NCBI GenBank assembly: GCA_011316305.1
Contig: SAUG01000020.1
Span: forward strand, 186,001 to 250,000
DNA: 64,000 nt
Reading direction: 5' to 3'
DNA from: Rusavskia elegans
Taxonomy: Eukaryota > Ascomycota > Lecanoromycetes > Teloschistales > Teloschistaceae
Under the pieces are notes generated by a model. The model was not told where the DNA came from. It ran no database searches and worked only from the letters and a program-made list of their open reading frames with translations. Position numbers and translations under genes: made by a program. Shown piece by piece: positions 54,069 through 64,000 of this stretch (positions are counted from its first letter, which is position 1; every line of letters starts with the position of its first letter).

Positions 54069-57000
54069 TCATGTGTCCAAAGGTTGGACGAATGGTCTCC
54101 GCTCGATGCCTACGTGCGGCTTTCCGTCGGTTCCCACGAACCTCCCATACCCGAATTGCCAGTCTTTCTTCCACTCCTCCTGCTTCCTCGCTTCTCTTTT
54201 CAGTCCACTGGCATGAACCATAGCCAGGATGCTTCCAATAGTATATGGCATTTTCGGCAACATTTTCTTGGGACGTCGTGTCCAGTAAAGGATTGCAACA
54301 GCCATGTTCGCAACAAGCAGAACAACGGTGATGACGAACATCGGACGTGAGACAGAAACTCGCGGGGATGACGCGAACATGACCCCACGGATTATAGAGC
54401 CTTCTTCAGCCTCTGCAAGCCAATCCTGGTTTTGAGAGAGGACGATTGCGAAGAGGCGGGCATATAAGTCCTCTACGTAAGGAAGGACATGTTCGAAGAG
54501 GGGCACAGGTTGTTTGGGGTCCACGAAGCTAGTAGAATTGCTGAGGGTTTTGATGAAATACGCGAACCAAGTGTCCACAAACGTGTCGTTGTGCCAATAA
54601 GGAAGTGTGTCTCGCCCATGGGCCAGTGCGAATGTTGCGCTGGCGATGAGTGAAGTTGGTGAAGTACCATTCGAAAAGGCATCCGCAGGATTCTTGACGT
54701 CCGGACCAGTCGCTACGTAAGACTGGACTCGTCCGGTCGGATCCACGGTGACCTCATATGGAGCAGTAGCTATGCTCGATTTGCACATCATCCAGAGAGA
54801 TGAAATTGAATTGATTCTTTGAATTTCAGGGGTGGGGAACTCGTTTGAGTTGTCGGTTTTCGTGTCATTGATGGACACAGTCAGATTGGCCCGGAGAAAT
54901 CCAGCAACCAATATTGATCTGCATGTGAGGATTTCCTCCACCGTTGCATTTACGAGAAATTTTGCTTCTCCAGAGAAGGATGGTGTATCGTCTTGGCTAG
55001 GATCTATGGGTTGTAGTTGGGTGAGGACTTCCAAAGCCGCATTGGTATTGTTTTGCCCTCCGTAGGGTCTCGCAAGGCCTCCACAGGATATTGAACCACC
55101 ACTAGGCGTCCGCTGTTGAATGTAGACAGAATGGAGCTGTCCAACAACCAGCGCAGTGTCATTGAAATTACCGCGTACGCATTCGGGCCGAATGCTGAAT
55201 CCCTGTGTTGACGCTCGGAAGCTGCTTACCTTTCCGTACTTGGATTGGGGCTTGAGATCAAAAGGTACAAAGAATATATCCGATGTCACCCACGGAGGCA
55301 GAGCCACACCATCACTAAGGTTTGCTTTTGCCACATATTGATGGTCTGAACGGACGACGAGAACTCGATGCTAGCTAAAGTTCGATCCGTAACGTCGCGT
55401 CAGATTTGTTCCCTCTGTCATGAGAGAGAGGTCAATCTGTAAAAGTCCATTAAGAGAAACTGCCAACAAATTCGCGGAAAGGCCAATGGCGCATACCGCA
55501 CCAAGAACATAATGCTTGGCCCGGAAAGCGTTCCAGATGTTCATTTGAGGGGGCAGACTCGTGTATTTTAACTTCAGGGATCTTGAGGCAGGTGCGTTGG
55601 CCTGACGCAGCTCTTCGAATGGTTGCAGAACGCAGAGTTGTCTGTTAAGAAGAAGCCAAAAGGGCTCCAGGACCGTAGCAAACTTGACAAGGACGTAGTT
55701 CAAGACAAGCTTGTTTACCACAGTGTGGTTTGAAGGAACTGGGAGACCATCATGCTCCTTGGCGTATATCGTCAACGAGATGACAGTGGTCAGTGCAAGT
55801 AGAAGTGTCAACAGGAAAATATAGGCCACAGTCATGCTCATCGCGATAGGGCGAGCCAAAGACTTCCTGTTCTCCACTTCGCTCTCAGTCAAACTTGACC
55901 TGGCATCAGCGCTTGAATTACAACAATTAGGTACGTGACTGGCGACGTGGGCCCTTGACAAACATATTCTGCCATTGACAAGACGAAAGCGAGACCGACT
56001 GGCTTCAGGACCGGTCTCATCTGTAGAATCAAGATTTTCGTCATCGTCGGCCGCAATCGCTATGACATCGATGAGAGAAGCAGGATTGTTACACAGTTGA
56101 CTTGGTCGCCTGCAGGTATAGGTCATCAAGGCGAGGATGAGCGTCACTACTAGACCCAACAAGACTTCGACGACGATTGCAAACGGTCGGACTGTAGTGA
56201 TCGCGCTGATCTTGCCAAAGATGGTTCCTTGGCGGCTTTGAACTTCGATCGCATTTGAGCTCATCAGCTGTCTCATCGCAAGGGCATGGAGCAACTTGTG
56301 AGCATTCTCAAAACTTGCGGCGAGAATGGTGGGATCAGCGAAGTCAGTCAGGTCCGTCGGATTCAGGCCAAGGGCAAACCCGACCATGTTAGTCACGGTG
56401 CCTAGAAGGCCGAACTTCGCTACTTGGGATTTCTGGTCGACAATGTTAGTGGTTTCTGATATGTCTGCTCTTCCCGATATTGCTTGTGCTCCTGTGCCGA
56501 TACCATATTCGAATGCGGTCCTGTTGAAGAGACCATCTGGTAGAGTAATTCTTGGTCCTAGTGGAGAAATTTCTGTTACATTCATGCTTGGGACCGTCAC
56601 CGTAGCGTTGACCTCCTGGGTCCAGTAAGTTGGTTCACAGAAAGCCGCCGACACATTGGTTACTCGGTCGCCTCCCAAGCTTTGCCCCCATACGGCAAGG
56701 AATTGGTGCTGGTTCGAAGGTGAGGGGCATCCCATATCCGACAATGAATAGTCTGCATGCTGATCCATTTCGTATCCGATGTACAGGCAGCCAAACTGCG
56801 AGCCCGTATCTAGTTCCACCGGCGTAGATCCCGCTTCAGTCGTGCAATCTTTCCCATTGCTGTACGAGAAACCCGTCGATTCGTTCCTGATGTTCGCAGC
56901 CCGACAATTCAATGAGGTGCCGTAAAGTTTCGTCCGGGCTTTCCAAGTAGCATTGAGGAGCTCGGCTTCCTGCTTCATGTCCATTCGAAAAGGCCCAATA

Positions 57001-57929
57001 AAACCCTGAGGCGTCACAAATCCTGGCATCGCTTGCCCAAGCCAGACGATTCCATAAGCTGTCATCATGAAGTCTGTGTTCATCGCCAGACGCTGGTCTC
57101 GGAGAGGTATTAAAGCAGCACTTGTTGTTGCTGTGGCGAGATGCTCCACTGTTACAACTGAACGAGCGAAGACGGCGCCGACCAAGGGAGTCACTCCCGA
57201 CAAGATGAGCATGGTTGATGTCCCTGCAAAGACCACAGCCCAGTGCCTGTAGAACAGAATTAGACAACCGGAGCACAGAAAAGGTTGTGCAACGTACCTT
57301 CTCCGCAAGGCCTTTAAGGGCGCATATACCATAAAATCAAATGGATAACTCAGGGCCAGGGAATCCGTTCGATCTGCTCCTTCGGGCCTAGAGAGTTGAA
57401 AATACGGCTCAAGCCTTTTGGTGTCGAGGTCAACCCAACTCCACAGGATACTGTAGAGAACGGCGATCGTTGCCGGGAGGTTTTGGTAGGCGAAGCTCAC
57501 AGCTGGTGAGAATTGACCTTTAGTAAAGGCGATCCCACCATCCCTCCGACTCCGTCGAGAGAGGTATTCTAGCAATGCGATGAAAGCTAGCGTTACACCC
57601 ACGATGCCTAGCAGAAATGGCCGGCGAAGAGTTACAGGCTTCCATGAGGATGCATCGATCTGTTTTTTGGTGTACTTCTGGTACCTCTTCGATGGCTCGC
57701 TATTTGATAGGTGGCATTCTTCGTTGCGATCCGTTCGCTGTCCTTCTGAAGGCGATTTTTTGACTTTGGCCAGCCAAACTGGGCACCACAGAGTCATTGC
57801 AATATCCTTGCACACAACGCTTTCGACGAAGCAAGCAATTACAGTGACACAAAAGGCAAGGAAGTTCGAATGATAGGTGGTAAAAAGCAGCAGATGTTCT
57901 TGGTGCAACGGGAAAAGCACCTGAGGCAT
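54069..57929 (-). CDS. Large DUF3433 membrane protein (three exons)
   Basis: Exons are 57,929-57,298, 57,246-55,394 and 55,345-54,069, giving 1,253 aa. Both introns (51 and 48 bp) are multiples of three. The second contains the in-frame TAG at 55,378-55,376, so ignoring it wrongly splits the gene in two. The first DUF3433 copy lies around residues 130-240 (WKPVTLRRPFLLG, LPATIAVLYSILWSWVDLDTKRLEPYFQLSRPEGA). The second lies in the middle (VLKFATVLEPFWLLLNRQL-type, LQPFEELRQANAPASRSLKLKYTSLPPQ). About ten hydrophobic segments alternate with large extracellular, N-glycosylation-rich loops, and a final helix near residue 1,170 precedes a short tail (YGRFVGTDGKPHVGIE). The family is fungal, plasma-membrane or wall associated and of unknown function. 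The start is uncertain: the frame is open upstream to 58,007. Confidence 0.85.
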
Positions 57930-58321
57930 ATCGTCAGAACTCAAGGCATTTAAGCATATGGACCTGTCAAGCAAACTTACCACCAGCAGTGCTCTGCCAC
58001 AAGGCACACATCAACGCAGCTGGCCGTAGTCTCCTTTGTCTTTACTAATTCTTTATTGCACAGGCAGCGTACCAGCCCATTGCCGGCGGCAATTTGCATC
58101 CAGCCTCATCGTCTGTGGAAGGCAGATTATCCGAAAGCACACAAACCAACACCTTGCAAGACGGCGCAGCCATGATGAGGGTGCACGATGGTAGGACGAA
58201 CTCTCATGCCTCGGGTTGCTGCCTTGTTCGGAAGACGTCGCCAGGAGGATCGGTTGGCTGCACGTAGCACAGAGAAGCGAGCAGTGCATGGCCGGGGTAT
58301 CATGTAAAACGGTTCGATTAT

Positions 58322-58413
58322 ATCTCCAAATCTGCGAGGTCTCAAATCTGGGTAGCTTCCAACCTGCGAGGCCTTCCAATCTGGATAGCCTTCAATCTGC
58401 GAGGCCTCAGAAC
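58322..58413. repeat. Minisatellite, about 17-18 bp period
   Basis: About five units alternate around CCAATCTGCGAGGCCTT and CCAATCTGGATAGCCTT, for example near 58,324, 58,342, 58,359, 58,376 and 58,393. It is non-coding and located upstream of RPL4. Confidence 0.75.
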
Positions 58414-58432
58414 TATAAATGCCCTAGATAAT

Positions 58433-58525
58433 ATAGAGGATCACAGCTATAGAGGATCAGAATTATAGAGGATCAGAACTATAGAGGATCACAACTGTAG
58501 AAGATCACAACTGTAGAGGCGCGCG
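58433..58525. repeat. Minisatellite, 16 bp period
   Basis: Five to six units of TATAGAGGATCACAAC with small changes (CAGCTATAGAGGATCA, GAATTATAGAGGATCA, GAACTATAGAGGATCA, CAACTGTAGAAGATCA). It adjoins the 17-18 bp array. Confidence 0.8.
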
Positions 58526-58816
58526 TATTAGAATAGATAAAGTACTAATCGCTCGAATTAAACGTTGAAACAGAAGTAGTAAAGCAGATATATGTTTTAG
58601 GGGTATAGTGCCTTTTGTAGAGGCGGAGTTCCAGGCGGGAGTAGAGCCAGCCCTATGGTAGCGTGAGATTATGCGATACATTTTTACCCTTCATGGACAA
58701 CCTCTGCCAAGGCTTCCCAGGGTTCGCGCCCTACCATATCACACATTTGGCGAGACTGGACAAATCTCACGCTTGCAGTGAACAGAATACTAAACCTCGA
58801 CGTCTACCGCGCAAAC

Positions 58817-60107
58817 ATGACGACTCGTCCGACCGTCACCATCGCTGGTGCTGATGGCACCCCAAGTGGGTCCACACATCCTCTTCCAGCCGTCTTCAGA
58901 TCACCGATCCGTCCAGACATTGTCCAGTAAGTCTCGATGTCGACAGCTCACTCCCATCGAAACAGTGGCTGATCAAGCTGCAGGACTGTCCACTCTGGAA
59001 TGGCGAAGAACAAGAGACAGCCGTACGCAGTGAGCGAGAAAGCTGGCCACCAAACATCCGCAGAGTCATGGGGTACAGGTACGGACCAAAGCGCTGGAGC
59101 ACCAGAAGAGGGAAAGCCATAAAGCTGATGCAACATTGGATAGGTCGTGCTGTCGCTCGTATCCCTCGTGTATCTGGTGGAGGAACCCACCGAGCCGGTC
59201 AAGCTGCGTTCGGTAACATGTGTCGCTCCGGCCGCATGTTCGCGCCCACCAAAGTCTGGCGCAAGTGGCATCAGAAGATCAATCTGGGTCAAAAGTATCA
59301 ACCTCCAACCAACGCCGTCATCAAAAGGCCATCGATCTAATTTCCTCCAGGCGTTTCGCAACCACCTCCGCCCTCGCCGCTTCCTCGGTCCCCGCCCTCC
59401 TCCAAGCCCGTGGCCACCGCATCTCCACCGTCCCCGAAGTCCCCCTCGTCATCGACTCAGGCGCCTTCTCCGTCACCAAGACCAAAGCCGCAGTTGACCT
59501 CCTCAAAGCCGTCGGTGCCGGCCCAGACGTCACCAAGGTGAGCAAATCCTGCAAGTTACGCGCCGGCAAGGGAAAACTCCGCAATCGTCGCCACCGCCAG
59601 CGTCGTGGGCCTTTGATCGTCTACAACCCCGAAGAAGACGGAAAGGACCTTGTCAAGGCATTCAGGAACATCCCCGGTGTGGAAACCAGCAGTGTCTTTG
59701 CTTTGAACCTCCTACAATTGGCACCCGGTGGGCATCTGGGCCGGTTCATCGTATGGTCTTCCGGTGCATTTGCCGCATTGGATACCATCTACGGTAGCAC
59801 CACTGCACCCAGTGCTCTCAAGAAAGATTTCCTGTTGCCCTCCAATTTGGTGGCGAATGCGGATGTCACGCGCTTGATCAACAGCGCCGAGGTGCAGGCG
59901 GTCGTTCGTGCGAAGAGGGGAGAGAGTACGACTAAGCGCGCTGGTGTGCAGAAGAAGAATCCACTCCGCAACCGCCAAGTGCTGTTGCGTCTCAATCCGT
60001 ATGCGAAGGCTTTCAAGAGCAGTGGGTTGGGCAGTCAGAAATTTGATGAGGACAAGAAGCCTGAGCGTGCTGCGGCGTCCTTCGCGGAGGTTATCAATGA
60101 GAATTAG
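58817..60107 (+). CDS. RPL4: 60S ribosomal protein uL4
   Basis: Exons are 58,817-58,926, 58,984-59,078, 59,144-59,294 and 59,351-60,107, giving 370 aa (yeast Rpl4 has 362). All introns (56-65 bp) are canonical and lie in the 5' third, as is common for ribosomal genes. The protein begins [14 protein letters not shown] and shows the family landmarks: [98 protein letters not shown] and [17 protein letters not shown]. The extended loop lines the ribosomal exit tunnel. It is a single intact housekeeping gene and the best taxonomic marker in the window. Confidence 0.98.
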
Positions 60108-60405
60108 ATGTGGAATGGGTTTGATGGAATTGTCGAGAACGAGGGAGGGGATATTGGAAGAGCTTTGGTAGGTAGTCAAGGCAGTTGAAGAAGCTTCAAT
60201 TTTCAGCAAAGATTTGCTATGTGGTTACTCGAGGCTGCTGCACGATATGGAACATCCGAAGCATTCTCATTCCGAATGGTTTCACTTCTTGTCTCCTATG
60301 CTCCAATCTGTAACAACCTCAACCTTTTCTCATAGAGCATCTCAGCCACTTTGTCCCGGTCCCCCTCACAAATTAACCCACATCACCAAAAGAAGTCCCC
60401 ATGCC
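60108..60405. other. Convergent 3' intergenic region
   Basis: About 300 bp between the stop codons of RPL4 and the minus-strand 702-aa gene. Nothing notable is seen. Confidence 0.5.
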
Positions 60406-62514
60406 CTAAACTGTCATCCCTCTCACTGCCCTGCTCTCTCCTCCAACATCAAACTCCTCACCCTTTCCCATCACTCGATCCCCCACTCCCCACTCGCCAA
60501 AATCAGGAGCCGCAGGATCCAACTGTGGAAACACTCCGACACCTTCATCCCCATCCTTCAGCCCCCAATCCATTTCTCGCAATTCCCCACCAAATTCCTG
60601 ACCCGCTGCTCCAACGCTCTTCGCGAGGTCATTTTCATGCATCCTATCAAGCCACAGCCCCAGCCCCAGGATGGCGACAACAATCCAAAAGACCATCGAT
60701 CGCACCTTCTTTCCCACGACTCGTTTCCCCATGAAGCGGTTGCCACGACGAGGTCGATACTTCTCGTCGTATCCATCTCTCTCAATACCAACATTACGAC
60801 CCTTCTCAACATCATCCCCCCAACCCGCCATCTCATACCTATCCCCCAAACCATCACCCATAAATCTCTCATAAAGATCCACCCGCTCGCGAGCCTTTCG
60901 ATCGAACCCCTCAGCAAAAATGCCAAAAACACCCCCCATATTCATCGAACCTCGCCCACGGATCTGGAATCCATAATCCCTCATCGGGCTAAGAACGGCA
61001 TCGTGCAGCGCGCGCATCTTGACAGGATCGTTGCGGACATCACCCGGGTTTTTGCAAAAGTCGGCAAGAGCTTGGTCGTCGGCGGGTGTGAGCTTCTGTC
61101 CTTCGGCGCGAGGGAGAAGAGCGCGATGGTAAGTACAGCCGTGGGAATCTAGGAGGGTTTTTTTTTCTTCCTGGCGGAGGAGCCATGAGCCTGTGTCGCT
61201 GATGTCGGTGCAGAAGGGGCAGCTTGGAGGGTCGGTTTTCTTGGTGGAGGGGTGGTGTGATGGGTTGGTGGTGTGGTGGAGTCCGGTGTTGTAGTCGATG
61301 CTGTGGCCGTTGTGCATGCGAAGATAGGGCTCGATGGGACCATCTGTGATGATTATTTGGCCAGTCGAGGCGTTGAAGTATCTGTTGGCATGACGGCTGT
61401 GACTGTGCCAGGGAGGGTTGTTCCGGTGGGTATCAGACCCGGAGGAGATGGTGGGGATAGAAGTCTGGGGGCAATTGGAGTCGGTGCTCGAAGATGCTGG
61501 AAAGGTTGGCGAACCTTCGATGTTATCTTGTTTGCCCGCAAAATGATCATGATCGAGCACGGTTGGAGGTAGCAACCCGAGGGAGCGCTCTGGTATTCGA
61601 GCGGAAGCTTGGAGCATGCAATCGCCATAGTTACGGCAGAGACCGAGTGGTCTAGACCGTCCCACAAATCCATCGATCTCGTCGGGTTGAGAAGACGAAC
61701 TAATGCGGTCCTGATGTTTGCGCCTTATAGCAAGGGGCTCGCCGCCGCTGAATGAGGCTTCTTGAACCTCCAGGACTGGCTTGGAGCCAGATGTATCCCT
61801 ACTTGCTGGACAGATTGGGAAGCCTTCGAAGACGTCTGGTTTATTCGCGGAGTGAGGATTGCTGTAGGCAAAAGCTGCGGGCGGCAGACCGAGGGAGCGC
61901 TCCAGTGATCGAATGGAGGCGCGACTCAAGTTGGCAAGATGATCGCCATATTCATCAGTCTCATCGCAATGGGAAGCCGTGGTAATGCTTTCCCGGTGTC
62001 TGCACCCTATACCAAGCGAATGGTGGTGGCCGCGGCAGGACGAGGATCCCTCAAATCCCGGGATTGGCTTGGGGGGATTCATGTTCTTCAAGGGAATGTG
62101 AAATGGCGCGCCAGTCGAGGTGATCAGAGAAGGTATGTCGGCAATTGGGTAGCTTGCGAATCCCCCTTCCCAACACTCATAGACGAAGAACCTCTTGTCA
62201 TGTGGATCGATGCTGCAGATCTTTGATTCTTGGGTGTCATCACGATCTTTGCCGACGGCATAGAATGGTGGACCAGGAGCGTTCAGCAAGGATGGTAGGT
62301 CTGCGAATGCATAGCTCTCGTATTTGCTCCAACCGCGAAGGGCACAACCGTATAGGAAACGGGTTTCATCGGTAGGATCGATTTCGCAAACAGTCTTCAT
62401 TGCACCGGTTGCTAGGCTGTCAACGTCAAAGGACAAGGGCGGCAAGGTGGCGGGCCTAGGATCAGTCTTTGATGACGGCCCATGATGTTTGTCCCCAGAA
62501 GATAAGGGAGACAT
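60406..62514 (-). CDS. Single-pass membrane protein with internal repeats, unknown function
   Basis: An intact single-exon protein of 702 aa. Residues about 40-88 and 98-141 are two copies of one module (K-x-C-x-IDP-x-D-x-R-F-x-Y-x-C...G...Y-x-x-ADLPSLL-type ending, then APFH/PPFY). Two further related segments carry IRSLERSLGLPPAAF...KPDVFEGFP and ARIPERSLGLLPPTV...KQDNIEGSP. A Cys-His-rich stretch (CPFCTD...) lies near residue 440, a DUF-like globular block (ADFCKNPGDVRNDPVKMRALHDAV) follows, and one hydrophobic helix (about 606-622, MVFWIVVAILGLGLWL) precedes an acidic tail. I know no named family. A long antisense frame on the plus strand is a shadow. Confidence 0.7.
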   Translation of the reverse strand: MSPLSSGDKHHGPSSKTDPRPATLPPLSFDVDSLATGAMKTVCEIDPTDETRFLYGCALRGWSKYESYAFADLPSLLNAPGPPFYAVGKDRDDTQESKICSIDPHDKRFFVYECWEGGFASYPIADIPSLITSTGAPFHIPLKNMNPPKPIPGFEGSSSCRGHHHSLGIGCRHRESITTASHCDETDEYGDHLANLSRASIRSLERSLGLPPAAFAYSNPHSANKPDVFEGFPICPASRDTSGSKPVLEVQEASFSGGEPLAIRRKHQDRISSSSQPDEIDGFVGRSRPLGLCRNYGDCMLQASARIPERSLGLLPPTVLDHDHFAGKQDNIEGSPTFPASSSTDSNCPQTSIPTISSGSDTHRNNPPWHSHSRHANRYFNASTGQIIITDGPIEPYLRMHNGHSIDYNTGLHHTTNPSHHPSTKKTDPPSCPFCTDISDTGSWLLRQEEKKTLLDSHGCTYHRALLPRAEGQKLTPADDQALADFCKNPGDVRNDPVKMRALHDAVLSPMRDYGFQIRGRGSMNMGGVFGIFAEGFDRKARERVDLYERFMGDGLGDRYEMAGWGDDVEKGRNVGIERDGYDEKYRPRRGNRFMGKRVVGKKVRSMVFWIVVAILGLGLWLDRMHENDLAKSVGAAGQEFGGELREMDWGLKDGDEGVGVFPQLDPAAPDFGEWGVGDRVMGKGEEFDVGGESRAVRGMTV

Positions 62515-63087
62515 GGTTGGGGAGGACTAAAGGAGCATTTGGTGAGAAAACCCGAGACCACTGAGAATAGGAAGTATGAGAGGATAGTGGGGTACATCAC
62601 TTAGAGGTTTACTGTTGATGCAGGACTGATAAAAAACCATCAATGGTAGTGAATGGATGTTTCATCTATGGACGTAATGAAAGGCGTATGGTTTTCCTCA
62701 CCGGACGAGCACAAAGCCAACCGATTCCACATATTAGACAACAGTTTTCATCTTGATATATAATGAACCCTTGAAGGTCCGCTGCCTGGAAGCTGATAGG
62801 AGCATGCATCAGCGACCAAAACCTTCCCTACGGATGTCGAAGGCGGGAGAGATGGCATGAAATCTGGCATCATACAAGAACCTTCGATGGCTTGATTTGC
62901 ATACCCTACCATTGCATCGCAAGATGGACGTTCGATACCTCGACTGCCTGACATCCTGCCACTGCAAAAGCTACTCGCTGTTCCTATCCAGGGTCTATTT
63001 TCCATTCTCTGGTCCCATTTAGACTCTGCTGCAATCGATGACTGAAGAAGACTGTAGTACCTGAGTCCCAGGCGTCAAAACGGCGTG
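62515..63087. other. Intergenic with dispersed repeat copy 4
   Basis: No supported gene. A small minus-strand frame (62,748-63,005) overlaps the repeat and is probably spurious. Confidence 0.4.
62930..62955 (+). repeat. Dispersed short repeat, copy 4
   Basis: GACGTTCGATACCTCGACTG followed by CCTGAC matches the core of the copy at 776-840, here on the plus strand. Confidence 0.5.
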
Positions 63088-64000
63088 TCAGTCGACGACA
63101 GGCGGGAATATCGAGGTCGACTGGGTCGTGGACGGGGTTCGCGCCAAAAAACATTGTCTGGACTGGCGGTGTAGTCCGAAAAACTCGCGAATACGATCAG
63201 CTAGCGCGATAGCTCGAAGGTGATGAATGGTTTCCACAGAAGACGGTATTTTCCTGATACTCGACCTATCGTTCCAGAACGTCTTGTAGGCCTGATGTAT
63301 GTCTAGGGCAAGGGGCCCTCCAGTCTCGATGCGATTCTCGAGGGTCACGTTGACAAGGTGGGCTGACTTCTCCGCCGAGTTCAAGAGCTCGACAATGAGG
63401 GAGCGAAGCAGATCAGATATGGATCGGCGGAGGATGGATTCGATTCATAAATGATTTCAGTTACTTCGAGCCAGTCGGAGAACTCGTTGGATTGGTAGCA
63501 TAGTCTGAGCTTTGCCACAATGATGTCTTTCATCGCGTCCAGACCATACTGTGTTGCCGAGACGTAGAGGTGGGCAAGTTGTTCTGTGGAGTGCCGCGGG
63601 TCCAGAAATCATCAGTATACAGGTATTCAACGATGGCTCTAAGATGACTGGGTCGCTCTGCTAGCAATGTGATGCGTTTCTCGAGCGCCTCTTTGAAGCC
63701 TGGGTCGCACATCTTGGCGAAAACGGGCGGTTACCGGAGGCAGGTCCCATGAACGGCGTATTCTACTTGACCACCAATACTGACTTGGAAGATTGTCGAG
63801 CTGAAGCGACTGGAAGCATGATTAGCTTGGCCGGTAATGATCCCAAGTAGTCTCCTGGGTTGGACCCACTCGCCATCCGTGAAATACGCGGGTGGTAGTT
63901 TAAGGTCGTCGAGAGTTGGATCATCGTCGACGCCTTTACTGAAGTTGACGGCGATATGATGGGGAGCATAGAGCGGTAGCCGATCGGCAAGATCAAACCA
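63088..64000 (-). pseudogene. Broken BTB/POZ-domain gene, cut by the window edge
   Basis: Read from the right edge, a continuous frame (FDLADRLPLYAPHHIAV...LLGIITGQANHASS) leads into the BTB start FQVSIGGQVEYAVHGTCLR. It is stopped by TAA at 63,734-63,732 and continues in frame as PPVFAKMCDPGFKEALEKR and RAIVEYLYTDDFWTRG. A one-base shift near 63,600 is needed to reach TEQLAHLYVSATQYGLDAMKDIIVAKL, and another near 63,440 to reach RRSISDLLRSLIVELL and the C-terminus ending at 63,088. BTB proteins of this kind are often adaptors of CUL3 ligases. One stop plus two shifts make this copy non-functional unless the assembly is wrong. Confidence 0.72.

Larger units (their letters stand above)
58012..58816. 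other. Divergent promoter region of DUF3433 and RPL4 genes, with minisatellites
   Basis: Contains two short tandem arrays (entered separately) between the divergent DUF3433 and RPL4 genes. No other feature was recognised. Confidence 0.5.

Noticed and set aside
58433..58525. Regular short repeats resembling a CRISPR array
   Set aside because: No unique spacers between units; this is a eukaryotic minisatellite.
60214..61152. 312-codon plus-strand open frame
   Set aside because: Antisense to the 702-aa minus-strand gene; His/Pro/Ser-rich low-complexity translation with no domain.

Overview
The window looks like a chromosomal segment of a filamentous ascomycete (Pezizomycotina, possibly Dothideomycetes). 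The evidence is short 48-124 bp spliceosomal introns, typical fungal families (HET, DUF3433, 2EXR/F-box-like, vWA and kinase-like, AA11 LPMO), and a large island of repeats with the signature of repeat-induced point mutation (RIP): almost no CpA/TpG, TpA-rich, CpG kept.

Layout. 1-22.9 kb is a gene-sparse accessory arm. It holds a PGAP4-like membrane glycosyltransferase, a broken cytosolic-type sulfotransferase, an intact sulfotransferase-like P-loop gene with three exons, an eight-exon 583-aa MFS exporter, a 2EXR/F-box-like protein, a secreted 326-aa orphan, a five-exon subtilase (465 aa) and a Cys-rich secreted protein with a duplicated domain. Several short dispersed and tandem repeats lie between them.

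23,172-40,330 is a single transposon nest. A Ty3/Gypsy element with two 172-bp LTRs and a 5-bp target duplication (GAATG) contains three later insertions of one 3.35-kb gag/protease-only LTR family. Each insertion has its own 408-410 bp LTRs and a perfect 5-bp target duplication (CCTAT, GAAAT, TATAG). Taking these out leaves a backbone of about 7.08 kb with gag, protease, reverse transcriptase, RNase H, integrase and a probable chromodomain, all inactivated by RIP. Near its 3' end is a relic resembling tRNA-Asp.

40.3-50 kb is a degenerate zone. It has a multiply broken orphan gene with a C-to-T type nonsense codon, an intact HET-domain gene, a 346-bp MITE with TA target site, a possible small Clr5-like gene, and a kinase N-lobe remnant running into a vWA-domain gene. 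50-64 kb is more conserved: an AA11-type LPMO with a C-terminal Cys-rich module, a 1253-aa DUF3433 membrane protein, ribosomal protein uL4 (RPL4, four exons), a 702-aa single-pass membrane orphan with internal repeats, and a broken BTB gene at the right edge.

No single pathway joins the genes. The recurring theme is genome defence and decay: a RIP-mutated retrotransposon nest bordered by decayed genes, with secreted and incompatibility-type (HET) genes close to it.
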